Under the pieces are notes generated by a model. That model was not told the origin of the DNA and did not search any database. It saw only the letters and a program-made list of their open reading frames with translations. Positions 22,566-35,340 of a stretch of 64,000 bases of DNA are shown in pieces. The stretch is taken from NCBI RefSeq assembly GCF_048544455.1, contig NC_133538.1, positions 18,009,469-18,073,468 on the forward strand, written 5' to 3'. The stretch comes from Silene latifolia (taxonomy: Eukaryota; Streptophyta; Magnoliopsida; Caryophyllales; Caryophyllaceae). The stretch's first letter is position 1; every line of letters begins with the position of its first letter. The position numbers and the translations under genes are program-made.

Positions 22566-23530
22566 ATGGGGAGGTTTAGCTGGACGGATGACAATTCAAA
22601 GAAAATGCTTAAAATTTTGGTTGATGAGAAAAATAAAGGAACTAGCAAGTATAATTGGATTAGCATCGCGAAGGTTTTTAGTGCACAAGTTGGGACTGAA
22701 ATTAACGAAAAGCAAGCAAGAAACCATTTTTCTGATTCGAAAGAAAAGTTCAAGTCATGGGAAGAATTGCAAAATTTAACCGGCATAGCATACGATCCTA
22801 GGACAAAAAAAGTAGATGTCCAAGAGGAGTCTTTGGAGAGATATAAGGCATATCTAGAGGTAAAATTATTTACTAATTAATTTACATTGAAATTCTTTTA
22901 ATTTGTCCAAATGTGAATATAAGAATTTTTTTTATACAGCGGAACGTTAAGTATGGTAAGAAAATAATTAGGAATGGGTTGCCATATATTGATCTCTTGA
23001 TTCAATTATTTGATGGTAAAATTGCTCATGGTGTGGGTGGTTGCTTTTCTCCGGCAATGGGAAAAGAGCCATCATACTTGACTGATAATTTGAACGCCCT
23101 TAATATTGATGAAAGTTCTAGAGATAATGAAGATGAAGAAAACAGTGATCAGCCAGAAGTGAGCTTGTCCGGTAACGAGAGTAGATCTCCACCTAGGTCA
23201 GTTGTTCGAAAAGTTTCTAATAAGATGTCTCATAAACGAAAAAGTGGGGAATCCTGTTACTCAATTGAAAACAAGCGTAGGCAAGCAAGTTTTGATAGTG
23301 TCATACAGCTATTGTCGGGCATTGGTTCATCAAATGCACCTTCAAAATCTCAATTGGTTAGTGCGGAATTGACAAGGTTGGAAGTAGCAGAGAGAAATGG
23401 TGACGAGTACTTCGTCAAAGCCATTAGGTATTTGAGTGATGAGAAACATGCTGACAATTTTCTATCTCTAGAAAATGATAATCAGAAATTGATTTATTTG
23501 CAAGGGATTGACACATTTTATCCTCTGTAG
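22566..23530 (+). CDS. Harbinger ORF1: Myb/SANT-like DNA-binding protein
   Basis: Two exons, 22566-22859 and 22940-23530, joined in phase 0 across an 80-base intron (GAG|GTAAAA ... TATACAG|CGG), give about 294 residues. Residues 1-98 form a Myb/SANT-like domain of the Myb_DNA-bind_3 type: FSWTDDNSKKMLKILVDE, YNWISIAKVF, EINEKQARNHFSDSKEKFKS. The second exon has HGVGGCFSPAMGKEP, an acidic stretch (SSRDNEDEENSDQ), a basic patch (SHKRKSGES) likely acting in nuclear import, and a final helical region. In Harbinger transposons this protein binds DNA and helps bring the transposase into the nucleus and to the ends. The frame is open throughout. The start is the ATG directly before the SANT helix. 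Confidence 0.9.
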
Positions 23531-23782
23531 TAGTTTGGTTTGGGTGTAATTTTTTTTAACTTTCATGTTGGATGTAAGAACTTCTACGCTTGGAGTACTT
23601 TGTTTAATTTGATTATGATGATGGATTTTAAAGCTTGATGTTGACGCTACTTTGTTCAAGTTATATTATTTTCTCGTGAGGGTTCAGTTTTCTTTGTTGT
23701 ACGGTGTTTTGATTTGTTTTGTTTAAGGTGTGTATCCTTGGTGATTGTAGGATTTGTTACTTATATTTCATTTTGGTATAGA

Positions 23783-26700
23783 ATGCATGATATAATAAGG
23801 CGTGCGGGTATGATTGTTGGATTGGAGGAATTGTGGAGATCGTTTAACGAAAATGAGTTATTGCCCGAAACTACAATTAGGCGACCTAGAAGGGAAAGGG
23901 GAGAAAGTGGTGCGGAGTACATACATAGATTGTTGAATGAAAACTCTACTTCGTGTAAAGAGCAGTTACGACTTGATAGAGTTATGTATAACCAACTTGT
24001 CAATTTGATGATCGAAAGAAATTTGTTAGTAGATGGTAAATATGTTAAAGTCGACGAGCAAGTAGGAATTTGTTTATACATATTGGCCAAAGGAGCTTCG
24101 TATCGTGATGTTGCGGATAGATTCAAGCATTCAATATCTACCATATGCAAGTATTTTAGAAAAGTGTTGGATGCGTTGGTCGTATTATCTTATGACATTA
24201 TTAGGCCTCATCGGGATTTATCAGAGGTGCCTCCCGAGGTTGAAACCAACTCACTCTATTGGCCTTATTTTAAGGTATATTATCCGCCATTTCTTTTAAT
24301 TGTTAGTTTACATTTTATTTTCCGTCTTTTATATCATGGCTGTGTAAAATAAATGCAGGTTCTGTAAAATACTACCAGCAATCAATAATTGAAAACACTT
24401 TATATGACAGTAGTAATCAACATATTTTAGTATCACTACTACAAATACAGGCAACCACAACGGCCCTTTAACAACGCTTATTCACGAAAATCATCAAAAC
24501 ACGTTGTAGAATTTATTCCGCGAATTTTACCAAACTTAATTACAACGGTTATGTGTTGTTAACCGTTGTTATTGGTTTTAACAACGGGTCATACTTAAAC
24601 AACCGTTGTTAATGAAAAAACTAATAACAACGGTTAAATTTTAACCGTTGTTAATGATTTGGCGCCAAATTAGTGAAAAGTAATCACAACGGTTATATTA
24701 GAACCCGTTTTTAATACTTTTTAACAACGGTTGTAGACTCAATAACCGTTGTTATTAATATTATGAAAATCTTAAGAACAACATATTGCTTTATTCTGTT
24801 ATACGCTACAAACACAAACGCAAGCTAATACTGCTACTATATCATCCTCCATTCCTCCCTGATCGTCTCTCTGTCTTCATCTCCGTCACTGTTGTCACGT
24901 CTTCTCTCCCTCATCGCGCGTGTTTATCAATCAGGTATATATATGTTTCTTAGCAACGCTTATAACTAGATATAGGATTTTTTGGGTTATTATCTAATTT
25001 ATTGATAATTTAGCTTAATTGCTTTCCTGAATTTCGTTTATTTGTTTGCCTATTATTGTATTTTCTGAATTAGTTGCCTATTATTACGAATGTAGAATAA
25101 TGACTCGAACTTGGATGATTGATGCAAATATGAGTGACCGCACCTACAAGGATGGTTTAGCTGAATTTTATGAATTCGTTTCGAACAATTTGAAAGGTTC
25201 TTCTAGTATTGCATGTCCTTGTGAAAGATGTGGTAATATTAGCTATATGGCTTTTCCGGACGTTAAAATACACCTAGAAAAGTGGAGATTTAGTCGATCC
25301 TATACACTTTGGATTTTTCATGGGGAATCATTAGAGGAAGAGAATAACTCTGAAGAAGATGATGTTGAGGTACACGAAAGGCTAACTGATGATCCCGAGT
25401 TTGCCGAGTTTTTGAGTTGGAAGAGTTGGAAGTAGAGAAGTTGAATGTTGGGTCTATAGATAATGAAGAGAATGATGATGAGTCCATTGCTTTTGAAGAT
25501 GTAGGTGATGACACTAGTAATTGGGATGACCTTAACAACATGTATGAGAAGTTGTGTGAGTCTGAAGCACCTCTTTATCCTGGTTGTAAGTTCACAAAAA
25601 TGTCGGCTGTGGTGAAGTTGTATAATATCAAGGGGGCAAATGGGGTGAGTGACACGTGTTTCACTAGTTTTTTAGCCTTGATAAAGGAGTTGCTTCCTGA
25701 TGGTAATGTTCTACCTGTTAAGACATATGAGGCGAAAAAAACTAATAAGAGGAGTGGGTATGAAATATGAGAAAATACATGCATGTCCAAATGATTGCAT
25801 ATTGTATCGGAAATTATATCAAAACTTAACCAATTGCCCTAAATGTTTGGAGTGGCGTTATAAGGATAAGGAAGGGATCCCGGCTAAGGTGTTGTGGTAT
25901 TTTCCATTGATACCAAGAGTCATAAGGATTTATGCGAATCCCGATGATGCAAAAATGTTAACTTGGCATGAAACAGGAAGAATAAATGATGGAAAGCTAA
26001 GACACCCGGCAGATGGTAAGCAATGGAAATCGTTCGACGCTAAGTATCCCGAGTTCGGCAATGAACCTAGAAACTTACGTCTAGCGCTGTCCACTGATGG
26101 AATGAACCCACACGGAAACATGAGTAGCCAACATAGTACTTGGCCAGTAGTGTTGGCTATTTATAACTTACCTCCATATGTGTGCATGAAAAGAAAGTAT
26201 TTGATGTTGTCGTTGTTAATTTCCGACCCTAAACAACCTGGAAATGATATAGATGTATATTTGGAACCTCTTCTAGATGATTTGCGATTGTTGTGGGATA
26301 GTGGGATAGAAGTATTTGATGCATATAAGAACGAAACTTTCAATTTGAGAGCGATGTTATTGTGTACAATAACTGACTATCCGGCTTATGGCGACCTTTC
26401 TGGGCACACAGTTCATGGGAAAGAGGCTTGTCCATTGTGTGGGGAGGATATCGAGTCTGAATACTTGAAGTCTTCTCGTAAGTATGTGTATATGGGAAAT
26501 AGGAGGTTCTTGTCTCATGACCATTGTTATCGCAAGATGCAGAAAGTATTCAATGGAAGACAAGAACTTCGTCAACCTCCTAGAATTTTGAGTGGGCATG
26601 AAGTTTATCAGAAAGTAAAGCATATTGCGATAGATTATGGGAAGAAGAGCGGCTCTAAATTGTCTACTCGTGGGTATAAGAAAAGATCCATATTTTTTGA

Positions 26701-29700
26701 TAAACTTCCATATTGGCCGACTCGGAGGTCGCATTGCCTCGATTTCATGCACATTGAGAAAAATGTCTGTGATAATATTATCAATACCCTTCTAAATGTT
26801 CCTGGTAAAACAAAGGATAACGCCGCAGCTAGGGAAGATATGAAAATGATGGGTATTAGGCTAGAGTTGGCACCACAGAAGAGAGGTAATCGTACATTTT
26901 TACCGCCAGCAGCTTTTACCCTTTCACGGAATGAGAGAAAAGAGTTCTGTGCATGCTTGAATGGAATTAAAGTGCCACATGGTTATTCGTCGAACATCAA
27001 AAGCCTAGTGTCGATGCAAGACCTAAAACTCACCGGGTTAAAGTCACATGATTGTCACACTTTGATGCAACAATTACTACCTGTGGCTATTCGTTCCATT
27101 TTACCTGAAAAGGTAAGATATGCTATAACTAGATTCTGTCTCTTCTTCCAGTCCATATGCGAGAAAGTCATCGATCCCGATGACGCGGATTCATTGCAGG
27201 ACCTCGTTGTAACCTCTCTTTGTCAGTTGGAAATGTATTTTCCACCCTCTTTCTTCACTATCATGATTCATCCGACCATTCACTTGGTTAGGGAGATTTT
27301 GTACCTTGGGCCCGTGTACTTGAGATACCATCCTTTCGAAAGATTGATGAAAGTCTACAAGGACTATACATCTAATCGGTATCGCCCGGAAGGTTGTATT
27401 GCTGAACGCGCTATTTTAGACGAAGCTCTTTCATATTGTTACGCTCATCTCTCCCCTGAGGAGTTGATTGGCGTTCCTAAGAATCGTCATAGTGACCGGA
27501 TGACCTAAAAAGGTATTAGGGGCCGGGTTGAAAAAATTGTGACACGTGGAATGTTGCATTTAGCACACATGTATGTGCTAAACAACGAAGATGAGGTGCA
27601 ACCTTATATTCAACAACACAAAGATGAGCTCAAATACGATCACCAAAACAAGACCGAGAAGTGGATTGCGAACGAGCATACGAAGACGTTTCCGAGTGGT
27701 TTAGGAATATTGTCTTACAAAGTAGATCGATCAAACCGGTGATGACATCTCTCCTAGGTTACTACGTCTTGGTTTAGGTCCAAATGCCAGGGTCACCTTT
27801 TACAACAGTTTTGCCATTAATGGATATACTTTTTACACCCGCGAGCAAGATGAGGTGAGCACAATGCAAAATAGTGGTGTGAGTTCTGAATTTGAGGCAA
27901 TGCACTTTGCTACTTCAAAAGATAAAAAGCCTATTTGGGGAAAATGCCTTTATTATGGTGTTATTCAAGAAATATTGGTACTAGATTACATTGATTTCAC
28001 AATGCCTTTGTTTCGATGTAACTGGGTTGATAACAACATCCATTGTGTCCGAAAGGATAAGATGGGATTTACGTTGATCAATCTGGGTAAGGTTGGCAAT
28101 AATAAGGATGATCCTTTCATAATGGCATCCCAAGCTAAACAAGTGTTCTATGTCACCGATCCTATGGATAAGAAGTGGTCTGTTGTACTGTCTATAAGGA
28201 AAAGAAGGAGTAGTCCATCCGATAATGATGATGATGATCAGGATGTCGTTTTTGAGGGAATGGATCAGTCTACCACTGTATCTTATTTCGACGATGTTGA
28301 CACTGATCATGAGGAACCTGAAAGCATCTATATGCGTGATGACCATGGTGAAGGTATTTGGGTTAACGAAGAAACTATGACATCCAAGAAACGTCCCCGA
28401 TCCTGAGATAGTTCATCGGACACGATGCATGCATGCATCTTTGGTGTAAGTTGTCTTATTTTCTTGATCTTATTATTAGATGTGGATGCTTTGGTGTTGA
28501 AATTGCTTTGAATAATGTTGCGATATGTATTGTTACAGTTTGGACCGTAATGGAATTACAAATAATTTTTAAAAAAAGAGGTTCAACAATAACAACGGTT
28601 ATATTTAAAATACCCGTTGTTAATACTTTCAACAACGGGTGTAGTACCTCTACCCGTTGTCAATTATTTTTTTTGACATATTTCATTTTGTCGCAAATTT
28701 GGTGAAAATATATTACAACGGGTATATTTTAACCGTTGTAATAAACTTTTGACAACGGTTTACTTTTATTGACCCGTTGTTATTAACATATAACAACGGT
28801 TCTTCTTTGAGCACCCGTTGTCAATAGTTTGTCTTAATAAAAAACTAATATAGAAACCCATACAGCATGCCATACACAAACACACACAACATTATTATTA
28901 GTTCAACCGTTGGTATCCTGAGTTAATTCTTCTCTCCTCCTCGCTTTTTACATTCTCGCGCCGCCGTCGCCCCGCCTTTAGAAGCCCGATTCCGTTGCCT
29001 TCCCTTATCATCCTGCTCGTTCTCTTTATCATCATCATCAACAGGTATGTTCACTTTAATTTTGTGTTTCGTCATTAGGGTTTTAAGACGATCATCTTGT
29101 TTCTTTTTCATGCATCTGTTTGTTTTTCGTCTTCTTTGTTATCTTTATCATTCCGCATCATCTACTTTACTCCTCTTATCAGGGTTTAGGATTTTAGAAG
29201 CTCAATCTGTTGTTTTAAATTTTCATTCCTATTAGGGTTTAGGGTTTTAGATAATACTCTGCATGTACGTTGTTAAGTTGTTCATTTCCAGCTATATCAT
29301 TCATATTTGGGTTTTAGGATTATCATGGGTGAAAACGTAAAAGAAGTCAAAAGAATAATGAGCCTGGTGATAATAAGCCTGGTGAGAGGGGTGCTACGAA
29401 GTGCAAGAAAGTCCTTGCGACTATAGCCGCTAAACAAATCCAAATAACATGGAGTGAGATGGGTTTCCCTACTGGTCCAAATGCGGGTCTTTTCTCCAGT
29501 TGGATTGGTGCTTGCACAAGACAGTTTGTGCCTATCCATTTAGATGATGTTAGAACTTTGAATCCAAAATTGGCGGAGTTATACTTGGCTCGTGTAAAGG
29601 AAGGCTTTATTATACCCGATTAAAGCCATGATGAGTATTTAATGCATAAGGCGGCGGATGTCCACAGCGGTGGAAGTGTGGCGTTGCTAGGGATTGGTTG

Positions 29701-32700
29701 TATGTGGACAAGGCAACGGGGAGATGCGTAAGAGCCCACCGGAAAACAAGTGTCCCACCATCAAGCGGAAGAATGGGATCTTTTCAAAAAGATGAGAACT
29801 ACGAGAAGTTTCAGTTAAATATTCTCGCCTTTTAACGATTTACCTATCATTTTTTTAATTAATGAGTCCTTTATATAATCTTTTTATTATCTCATCTACT
29901 TGCGCTTTTATATAATTATTTGAAGGCCGTTAGCAAAAGAAATCGTGCTAACATTTCATGCAAGAAGGGGAAATTCTATGGTTCTCGAGGCGGTTACAGA
30001 AAGATAGAAGAGGACCTCGTAAGTAGCATGCATTATTGCCCTGTGAGACTTTATTTTTTTAATCACACTTGGACTTGCATTGATACACATTTACGTGTAT
30101 AAATGTTACCATGTTAATGTGTAGGTGGCAAAGGAAGTGAAAGAGGTGGATCGGCATGTAACTTATAAACATGGGCACACGCCTAAAGGATCCCGGTCGT
30201 CGCATGACAAATATGATGAGGAAGTTTTGGCCAACAGAGTAAGCATTATTTTATTAAGACGAGTTCATTACTAACTTCATTATTTTAGTCACAAATATAA
30301 TTTGAAGTTTATTTAATATATTATAGGATAACGTATTGAAAGAGGTAGAAGAAGGGAAATTCACTCCCAAAGGGTCGTAATGACGTTCTTGCTAGAGCGA
30401 TCGGCCGACCCGAACATCCAGGTCGTTTGAGGGGCGTCCCGTTACAGTTGGAGTAACGAAATATTATGGGAAAACGCCGGATAACGAAGAAAAGGAAGAC
30501 TAAGTCCGAGAACGCCGACATGGTAACATTTATTCTATTATTTTCATTTAAGTTCAATTCACATGTTATTGTTGGGATAAAAATTGCGACACATTACATT
30601 CTTGGCAAGCGACTTGATTAATGGCATCCGTACTACTAAAGTCGAATCTTTGGAGGTAAGCTTTCCAAGAAGAAGTGAAGATGATGGAGGATGTCATTTC
30701 TAAAGGGGGTAATAATAAGGTACAACAGATTGGTCAAGAGGCCGCTACTACCTTGGCAATACATGAGAAGGAAGTATCGGTCAACGAGATTCAGAAAGAT
30801 CAGGTACCTAATAATGCTTCCGAAGTTGTAACAACTAAAGCCGATCAGGTACCTAATACTTTCTTATTTTTCTTTTGTTTTTTTTTTTGGGTAAGATCGG
30901 GGTGTGTTCACCGCCAACTTCCGACATGGTGCCATTGAATTGGTTAATTTTATTAGGTAAATAATGGGTCCGAAAAGGAGATGCAACTTGATGAGAAGAT
31001 TTACTGATGGAAAATAAAGATACATCCCCTTCAAGTCAGTTCCCTGTTTTCAATAAGGTATGCATGAAGTGTTTAATTAGTTAAATTTATATGAATGCTT
31101 TGAAGTTTGTGCAAAAATCGGCCCGAGATGCGAAAGCGTTTTTGCAAAATCTTTTGAATGCTAAAGCGTTTTTGCAAAGATATAATAATGTATGTGTATA
31201 TTCTTCAAAGTAGTAAAAAGAGGCCGCTTATTCTTCTTGACCTAATAGAATCGAAAAGCCACATGTGCGTGTTGGCCGGGTCTCGTAGAAAACAAATCTG
31301 CAGCAGCGAAATCGTAGTTCATGGCGAAAAACTTTTGCCGAATCATAGAATAGTAGAGATAACTACAAATAATCCAGGCCATGAAAACTTTCAACCGCAT
31401 GTCCCGATTCGTGACGACATTACCATTCTGGGAGATGCGCTTGGAAGTTTCATCCAATGGCCTCGATACTCACATCTACTTGGCGAAGATATCTCCGCCC
31501 GAGCAAATGGAAAGCGATTGGGGTTAGAAGAAATACCTTTATATATATATATATGTTACATTTTTAATTGTTGAATGTTTTTATATGTTAAATTTATATG
31601 TTATTTTTTTTTTTTGTAGGGAACAAAAAAGGCGGCTTTGGCGGATAAGCCTAAGTCCACAGACATGCCAACGACCTCGACTTCACAACAACTTGATGAG
31701 GTATGTATTTAATTAACTTCTCCATTTTTTTAAAAATTAACTTCGCTCCCTTTATTTATATTTTGTCTGTATTTATAAAAAGCATGGTAATTTTGTGTAG
31801 GGGACAAAATCAAAGACTCATTCTTTCCCGGACCGAAAGTTAGGACTTTAAACTCCACACAATATAAAGGGAAGGATTACATGCAAAAAGTAAGAACGGT
31901 GACGATGATGAGACTGCGCATGAGGAGGCAAGGCCATCGCATAGCCACCGAGCAAGTGATAGTTATTCCGCTCGAGGAGGATATTCTAGGGGCTGAGCGC
32001 CAAGCGCTTATATCATGGGATCTGCTAGCCGTATGGGCTGGCCTAGACCAGATTGATATATCACACATATTTGTTTGGATGAAGTAAGTTTCTTAATAAA
32101 TAATTTCATAGTCTAATATTCTGACTACTAGATAGTGTTTTAAATACCGGAATTAATACCGTAATAATGTAGGATATTGAAATTGAGAGTGATCCCCGAG
32201 AAGAATATTCCATCCGATCTATACAGATTCCTGTGCCCCTATGTTTTATCTTTATTTATTCCGGATTTCTCGTTCGAACAACGGGTAGATTATATTGCTC
32301 AAAGAATTGGCGACAACCAAGAAGCCGATTTTTGGCGCTTATAATGAAAAAGGGTAATAAACAAATTAATATTACGTTTCCCCCTACAATTGCATTTTCA
32401 TACCTAATATATGTACTTGTTAATAATGATGATGTCTCTTGATGTAGGACTCATTGGGTGCTAGCTTGACCATCATGCCGACAAGGAATAAAGTTTTCTG
32501 GTTGGACTCTTTACATCATCAACCAAGCGAGACTTTTAAGCACTTGATTAATATGTAAGTTTATAATACTGATTTATTTATAATAACATTTTCATTTTTT
32601 ATTTATAGGAAAAAGTTCTTTCATATTTTTGCCCCTAAAAAAATTAGTTTCCGCCTCCTTTTTTATTTTTTAAAAAAAGGGCCTTTAAGAAGAAAAGAGC

Positions 32701-34802
32701 AAACGAGCATGATCAACCCACGGAAGATTCTGATGTTGGCCCTGATTTTATTACGATAACAGGGTACGTGCTCAAATACAATAACATTAAGTGCAAAATC
32801 TGTGTTTAATACTAATACAATACCTAAAGTTCAAGATTCCGATGTGAGCCTTCTCTCGTCTGTTTTTTTTATGTAATAATAGGCCCCTCGCCAACCAGAT
32901 AGCATACAATGTGGATACTACGCTTGTCGATTCATGTTGGAGATTATTAGGCGAAGATATCTCGTTATTCCGCATAAGGTTAGTAATAATTTAAACATGT
33001 GTTTATTACTTTTTTAAATTAGAGCTAATGTTGTCTTGCTTTCGCTATATATACCATGATGTTGCTAATGTTGTCTTACTTGTTGCTATATATACCATAA
33101 TGTCTTCTCTTTGATTTTTCCGCAAAGATGCAATCAACCCGTCTAACAGATTGAGCGGACTCAAGTGTAGATATAGACGAGGTAAGAGACATGTGGGGCA
33201 ACTACGTCTTAGAATATATTTAGAAATGCATGATACTCAGAGTTTAGATCAACTTATTAGTAAATTTTTTGTTGAAGTTAGGGAATGATTAGTTCATGTA
33301 AATTCAACTCCTTGTAAGTATATATATATATGATGCAGCTGCTATTGTGGTTGAATTGAATCTATTGAGTTCTGATGAACCCACCGTGATTTATCTTTGG
33401 TCTTTGGTATATGGTGCTACTTGACGATATATGCAGGTTTTGAATGGCATGAAACAAATTTATTTTTTCAAAACATTAGGAGTTTGTAATAAAAATGGTT
33501 ACTAAAAAAAACCGTTGTGAATACCTTTCACAACGGTTAATAAAAATAACACCGTTGTGAATGACATTCACAAATACCCGCGCATAATATTCAACAACGG
33601 GTATTAAACAAAGAACCGTTGTTAAAAGTCTTCACAATTTTGGAGCTAAAATTACAACAACGGGTATTAAACATAGAACCGTTGTTACAAAAAATTTCAA
33701 CAACGGGTATGTACCATAAACCCGTTGTCAAAAGACTTCACAATTTTGGAGGGAAAGTTACAACAACGGTTATACATACGACAACCGTTGTTATATTATT
33801 CCCTCCAAAATTTTGAAACACTTTCCACAACGGAGAACACCCAACAACAACGGCTTTTAACCGTGGTGAATACTTTAGACAACGGTTTCACTAAATAAGC
33901 AAACCGTTGTAAATACCTTCTACAACGGCCGCTTTAACAACGTCCGCTTTTTTATTTTACAACGGTTTTTACCCGTTGTTATAGGCTGTATCTGTAGTAG
34001 TGTATGTAATTTGGATGTGTATTTTCACTACTGCAAGGGATGTGTAGTTGATTGTATCTGCGTCAGTTTCCATTTTAGGCCTACCTTCCCATGTATTCGA
34101 GCATGAATTTAGGATGTATTTGCTTAGCTCTTGGTTTCAAATGTTCTTGATTAACTTTTACTCTTATTTCAGAATGCTATTGGCGCTTTAGATGGAACTC
34201 ATATACAAGCACTTGTGAAAGACGAAAATGGGGCGCCGTTTCGAAATCGTCATGGTATCAAAAGTTGGAATGTGTTAGCCTCTTGTTCTTTTGATAGAAT
34301 CTTCACATTTATCCATGTTGGGTGGGAGGGAAGTGCCCATGACGTTACGGTATGGCGGGATGCTTTAACTAATTCCAAATATGCTTTCCCGCATCCACCT
34401 AAAGGAAAGTATTATCTAGTGGACTCCGGATACCCGAATACAATAGGATATTTGTCTCCTATTAGCGATAAAAAAGCAAATCTTAGATGCCATATGCCCG
34501 AATTTAAACATAGACCCCCCGAAGGTATGCTAGAGCATTTTAATTACCGACATTCGTCATTGAGAATGAAAGTTGAAATGACATTTGGTCAATTGAAAAA
34601 AAGGTGGAAGGTGTTAAAAGTTATGCCTCAAATGTCAGCTAAGTATCAAATGTCTATTATTGTTTCTGCTTTTACACTTCATAATTTTATACGGATGCAC
34701 ACTCTTGGGATACCTATTATACAACATGAGAACATCCTAGGGACAACAGATTCGGGCATGTTTGATAAGAAGCGGAAAAGCTATGTACAAGGTGCGAAAT
34801 AA
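23783..34802 (+). CDS. Harbinger transposase (DDE_Tnp_4 type), split by a CACTA-bearing intron
   Basis: Exon 1 (23783-24274) encodes a helix-rich N-terminus with YNQLVNLMIERNLL, GICLYILAKGASYRDVADRF and TICKYFRKVLDAL. Exon 2 (34173-34802) encodes the DDE core: Asp in NAIGALDGTHIQALVK, Asp in YYLVDSGYPNTIGYL, and Glu in VEMTFGQLKKRWKVL; HDVTVWRDA and FTLHNFIRMH are also typical. Splicing AAG|GTATAT to TTTCAG|AAT joins ...WPYFK to NAIGALDG in frame, giving about 373 residues. The intron (24275-34172) contains the whole CACTA element. The usual C-terminal tail (MYKVRNNIVKNIW followed by an acidic stretch ending at 34908) is now in another frame, so a one-base indel near 34770-34785 has truncated the protein. 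Upstream 5' exon structure is uncertain. Confidence 0.88.
24450..24775. repeat. Left subterminal repeat array of the CACTA
   Basis: Direct and inverted copies of ACAACGGTTA/TAACCGTTGTT at 15-40 base spacing, about a dozen. Comparable Spm subterminal repeats bind the TnpA protein. Confidence 0.88.
25100..28406 (+). pseudogene. CACTA TNPD-type transposase pseudogene
   Basis: The ATG at 25100 starts MTRTWMIDANMSDRTYKDGL, the transposase-associated domain, with ACPCERCGN as its metal-binding cluster. The tnp2 transposase core follows from about 25750 (KIHACPNDCILYRKLYQNL, LALSTDGMNPHGNMSSQHS, WPVVLAIYNLPP, TVHGKEACPLCGED), then the DUF4218 region (LPVAIRSILPEKVRYAI, LEMYFPPSFFTIMIHPTIHL, PFERLMKVYKDYT) and a DUF4216-like end (GKCLYYGVIQEIL, KQVFYVTDPMDKKW). 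This enzyme cuts and joins CACTA ends. Frameshifts near 25410, 25745 and 27740 and a TAA at 27506-27508 break it into four frames. It ends in an acidic tail and a basic KKRPRS. Confidence 0.9.
28587..28835. repeat. Internal copy of the CACTA subterminal repeats
   Basis: Between the two CACTA genes lies a third block of ACAACGGTTA/ACCCGTTGT repeats (at least eight copies, both orientations), followed by leader-like sequence (CATACACAAACACACACAAC, a CT-rich stretch) that resembles the region after the left array (CTACAAACACAAACGCAAG). It probably forms the promoter region of the second gene. Confidence 0.85.
29325..33223 (+). pseudogene. Second CACTA gene with Ulp1-like protease end
   Basis: Exons are scattered over 3.9 kb and broken by stops. 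The N-terminal part has FPTGPNAGLFSSWIGACTRQ, a frame typical of the second gene in plant CACTA elements (Transposase_24-like), then KRNRANISCKKGKFYGSRGG and RAIGRPEHPGRLRGVPLQL. A middle domain at about 31230-31500 shows VLAGSRRKQICSSEIVVHGE and DALGSFIQWPRYSHL. The end resembles a C48/Ulp1 cysteine protease: catalytic His in HW at 32452, Asp in VFWLDSL at 32505, and Gln/Cys in SIQCGYYACRFMLEIIRRRY with Cys at 32910. Ulp1 enzymes remove SUMO-like tags. Acceptor/donor pairs (GTAAG...TAG) separate the pieces. There is a frameshift just after the His. Confidence 0.8.
33490..33985. repeat. Right subterminal repeat array of the CACTA
   Basis: About twenty copies of ACAACGG(T/G)TA / AACCGTTGT in both orientations at 15-30 base spacing, denser than the left array. 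Confidence 0.9.
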
Positions 34803-35029
34803 CATAGTCAAGAACATTTGGCGAGGCAATGGATTTGACGGGGTGAGCTCAAATGAAGATGAAGAAGAAAGTGACGAGGAAGATGATAATATGGAACTAG
34901 ATGATTAGAAAGAAAGAAAAATTAATGTGATTTACTTTTTATTTTTATTATGTATTAGGTAATGTATACGAACATATTAATTTATATAAATAAAGTATTT
35001 TATAATCTTCACTTGTGTTTTTAGTTATA

Positions 35030-35088
<59 letters not shown>
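35030..35088. repeat. (TTA)n microsatellite
   Basis: Nearly perfect run of about 19 ATT/TTA units inside the Harbinger 3' region. Confidence 0.95.
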
Positions 35089-35089
<1 letters not shown>

Positions 35090-35094
35090 GTGAA

Positions 35095-35340
35095 ATTAAA
35101 TTAAGTTAATTTAAGTAAGATTATTTTAATTCGGAAAAGTTAAGTTATTATAAGTTAAGTTCAGCAAAATTAAGTTCAGCAAAATTAAGTTCAGAAAAAT
35201 TCAGCAAAATTAAGTTCAGAAAAATTCAGCAAAATTAAGTTCAACAAAATTAAGTTCAGAAAAGTTAAGCAAAATTAAGTTAAGTTCAGCAAAATTAAGT
35301 TAAGTTCAGAAAAATTAAGTTAAGTTCAGCAACTTTAAGT
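35095..35340. repeat. Right subterminal array of the Harbinger element
   Basis: Repeated AAGTTCAGCAAAATT / AAGTTAAGTTCAG units in the same top-strand orientation as the left array. Confidence 0.85.

Larger units (their letters stand above)
24434..34002 (+). mobile_element. CACTA (En/Spm) transposon nested in the Harbinger intron
   Basis: It starts CACTACTACAAATACAGG and ends with the inverted counterpart CTGTATCTGTAGTAGTG, with TAT duplicated at 24431-24433 and 34003-34005, as expected for CACTA elements (3-bp TSD). Subterminal arrays of AACAACGGTT/AACCGTTGTT occur at both ends, and a third array lies in the middle. Two gene regions follow the same strand: a TNPD-type transposase pseudogene (25100-28406) and a second, multi-exon pseudogene (29325-33223). 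The 9.6-kb length is usual for an autonomous plant CACTA, but the genes carry several stops and frameshifts. Confidence 0.95.
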
